Shown here piece by piece: positions 6,201 to 6,625 of a DNA stretch of 6,625 nucleotides. The DNA comes from an uncultured Clostridia bacterium (GTDB lineage: Bacteria; Bacillota; Clostridia; Christensenellales; Borkfalkiaceae). Made by a program: the position numbers and the translations under genes. Below the pieces are notes generated by a model. That model saw only the letters and a list, made by a program, of their open reading frames with translations. It ran no database searches and was not told where the DNA came from. The stretch spans positions 1 to 6,625 of the forward strand of contig CAKQKQ010000091.1 in the NCBI GenBank assembly GCA_934249265.1. The letters run 5' to 3'. Positions within the stretch are counted from its first letter, which is position 1; each line of letters opens with the position of its first letter.

Positions 6201-6625
6201 ATGGGTAAAAAAGTTTTAATTACAGAAACGATTTTAAGAGATGCTCATCAATCGCAAGCGGCTACCCGTATGAGAATAGAAGATATGCTTCCCGTACTCG
6301 AACAACTTGACGATATAGGATATTATTCGCTCGAGGCTTGGGGCGGCGCAACTTTCGACTCCTGTCTTCGTTTTTTAAATGAAGACCCGTGGGAAAGACT
6401 TCGCATACTTAAAAGCCACCTTAAAAAGACGCCTATCCAAATGCTTTTGAGAGGTCAAAACCTCCTCGGTTATAAGCACTATACAAACGACGTCGTAGAA
6501 AAATTCGTTGAAAAGGCTATCGAAAACGGCGTAGGCGTAATCAGAGTATTTGACGCGTTAAACGATATCGAAAACCTTAAAGCACCTATTGCTGCTATCA
6601 AAAAGTACGGCGCAAACGGCAAGTG
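6201..6625 (+). CDS. oadA: Oxaloacetate decarboxylase alpha / pyruvate carboxylase B-type carboxyltransferase, 3' partial
   Basis: The frame is open from ATG 6201 to the window edge (141 full codons). It encodes the N-terminal part of the TIM-barrel carboxyltransferase that handles oxaloacetate or pyruvate (OadA, PycB, transcarboxylase 5S). Diagnostic blocks are ETILRDAHQSQAATRMR (9-25, where D14 is an expected metal ligand and R13/Q17 are substrate-side residues), EAWGGATFDSCLRF (45-58), EDPWERLR (61-68), MLLRGQNLLGYKHY (81-94) and FDALND (117-122). All seen motifs are intact, unlike the first carboxyltransferase of the operon. AGGAGA (6188-6193) is the ribosome binding site, 30 bases after the beta gene. 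The active-site lysine, the metal-binding histidines and any C-terminal biotin domain lie beyond the edge. The separate carrier gene upstream suggests the product may lack its own biotin domain. OadA and PycB cannot be told apart from this part. Confidence 0.93.
   Translation, partial: MGKKVLITETILRDAHQSQAATRMRIEDMLPVLEQLDDIGYYSLEAWGGATFDSCLRFLNEDPWERLRILKSHLKKTPIQMLLRGQNLLGYKHYTNDVVEKFVEKAIENGVGVIRVFDALNDIENLKAPIAAIKKYGANGK

Overview
The window looks like a chromosomal stretch from an anaerobic, low-GC Gram-positive bacterium of the class Clostridia, probably a fermentative gut-type organism. This rests on the class II (Firmicutes-type) GalT, strong AAGGAG/GGAGG ribosome binding sites before almost every gene, AT-rich intergenic DNA with T-tailed hairpin terminators, and a sodium-pumping decarboxylase operon typical of anaerobes. 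The genus cannot be read from the sequence. All seven genes are on the + strand. I see no mobile element, tRNA, rRNA or CRISPR array.

Layout: (1) Positions 1-596 hold the 3' part of a TVP38/TMEM64 (VTT domain) membrane protein that begins before the window. (2) Positions 597-951 are a 355-base AT-rich gap with a probable terminator, two TTTGCAAA-core palindromes, a good promoter, a second isolated TATAAT and a perfect 14-bp palindrome. (3) Positions 952-2505 encode GalT of the Leloir galactose pathway, closed by a strong terminator at 2539-2568. (4) A new promoter at 2579-2607 starts an operon that runs off the right edge. Its genes are a carboxyltransferase of the MmdA/PccB/12S family (2637-4013), an OadG-type membrane anchor (4029-4355), a free-standing biotin carrier protein (4369-4737), the OadB/MmdB sodium-pump subunit (4761-6170) and the start of an OadA/5S-type carboxyltransferase (from 6201).

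How the operon should work: a carboxyltransferase moves CO2 from a carboxylated substrate to biotin on the carrier. The beta subunit then decarboxylates carboxybiotin in the membrane and exports Na+. This operon carries two unrelated carboxyltransferases for one carrier, one of the acyl-CoA type and one of the oxaloacetate/pyruvate type. Those two plus the carrier are the same three parts found in the propionibacterial transcarboxylase (12S, 5S, 1.3S), here joined to a sodium pump. The acyl-CoA type subunit is strongly divergent at its usual active-site motifs, and the beta subunit carries an insertion of about 80 residues with an internal duplication. These are the most unusual things in the window.
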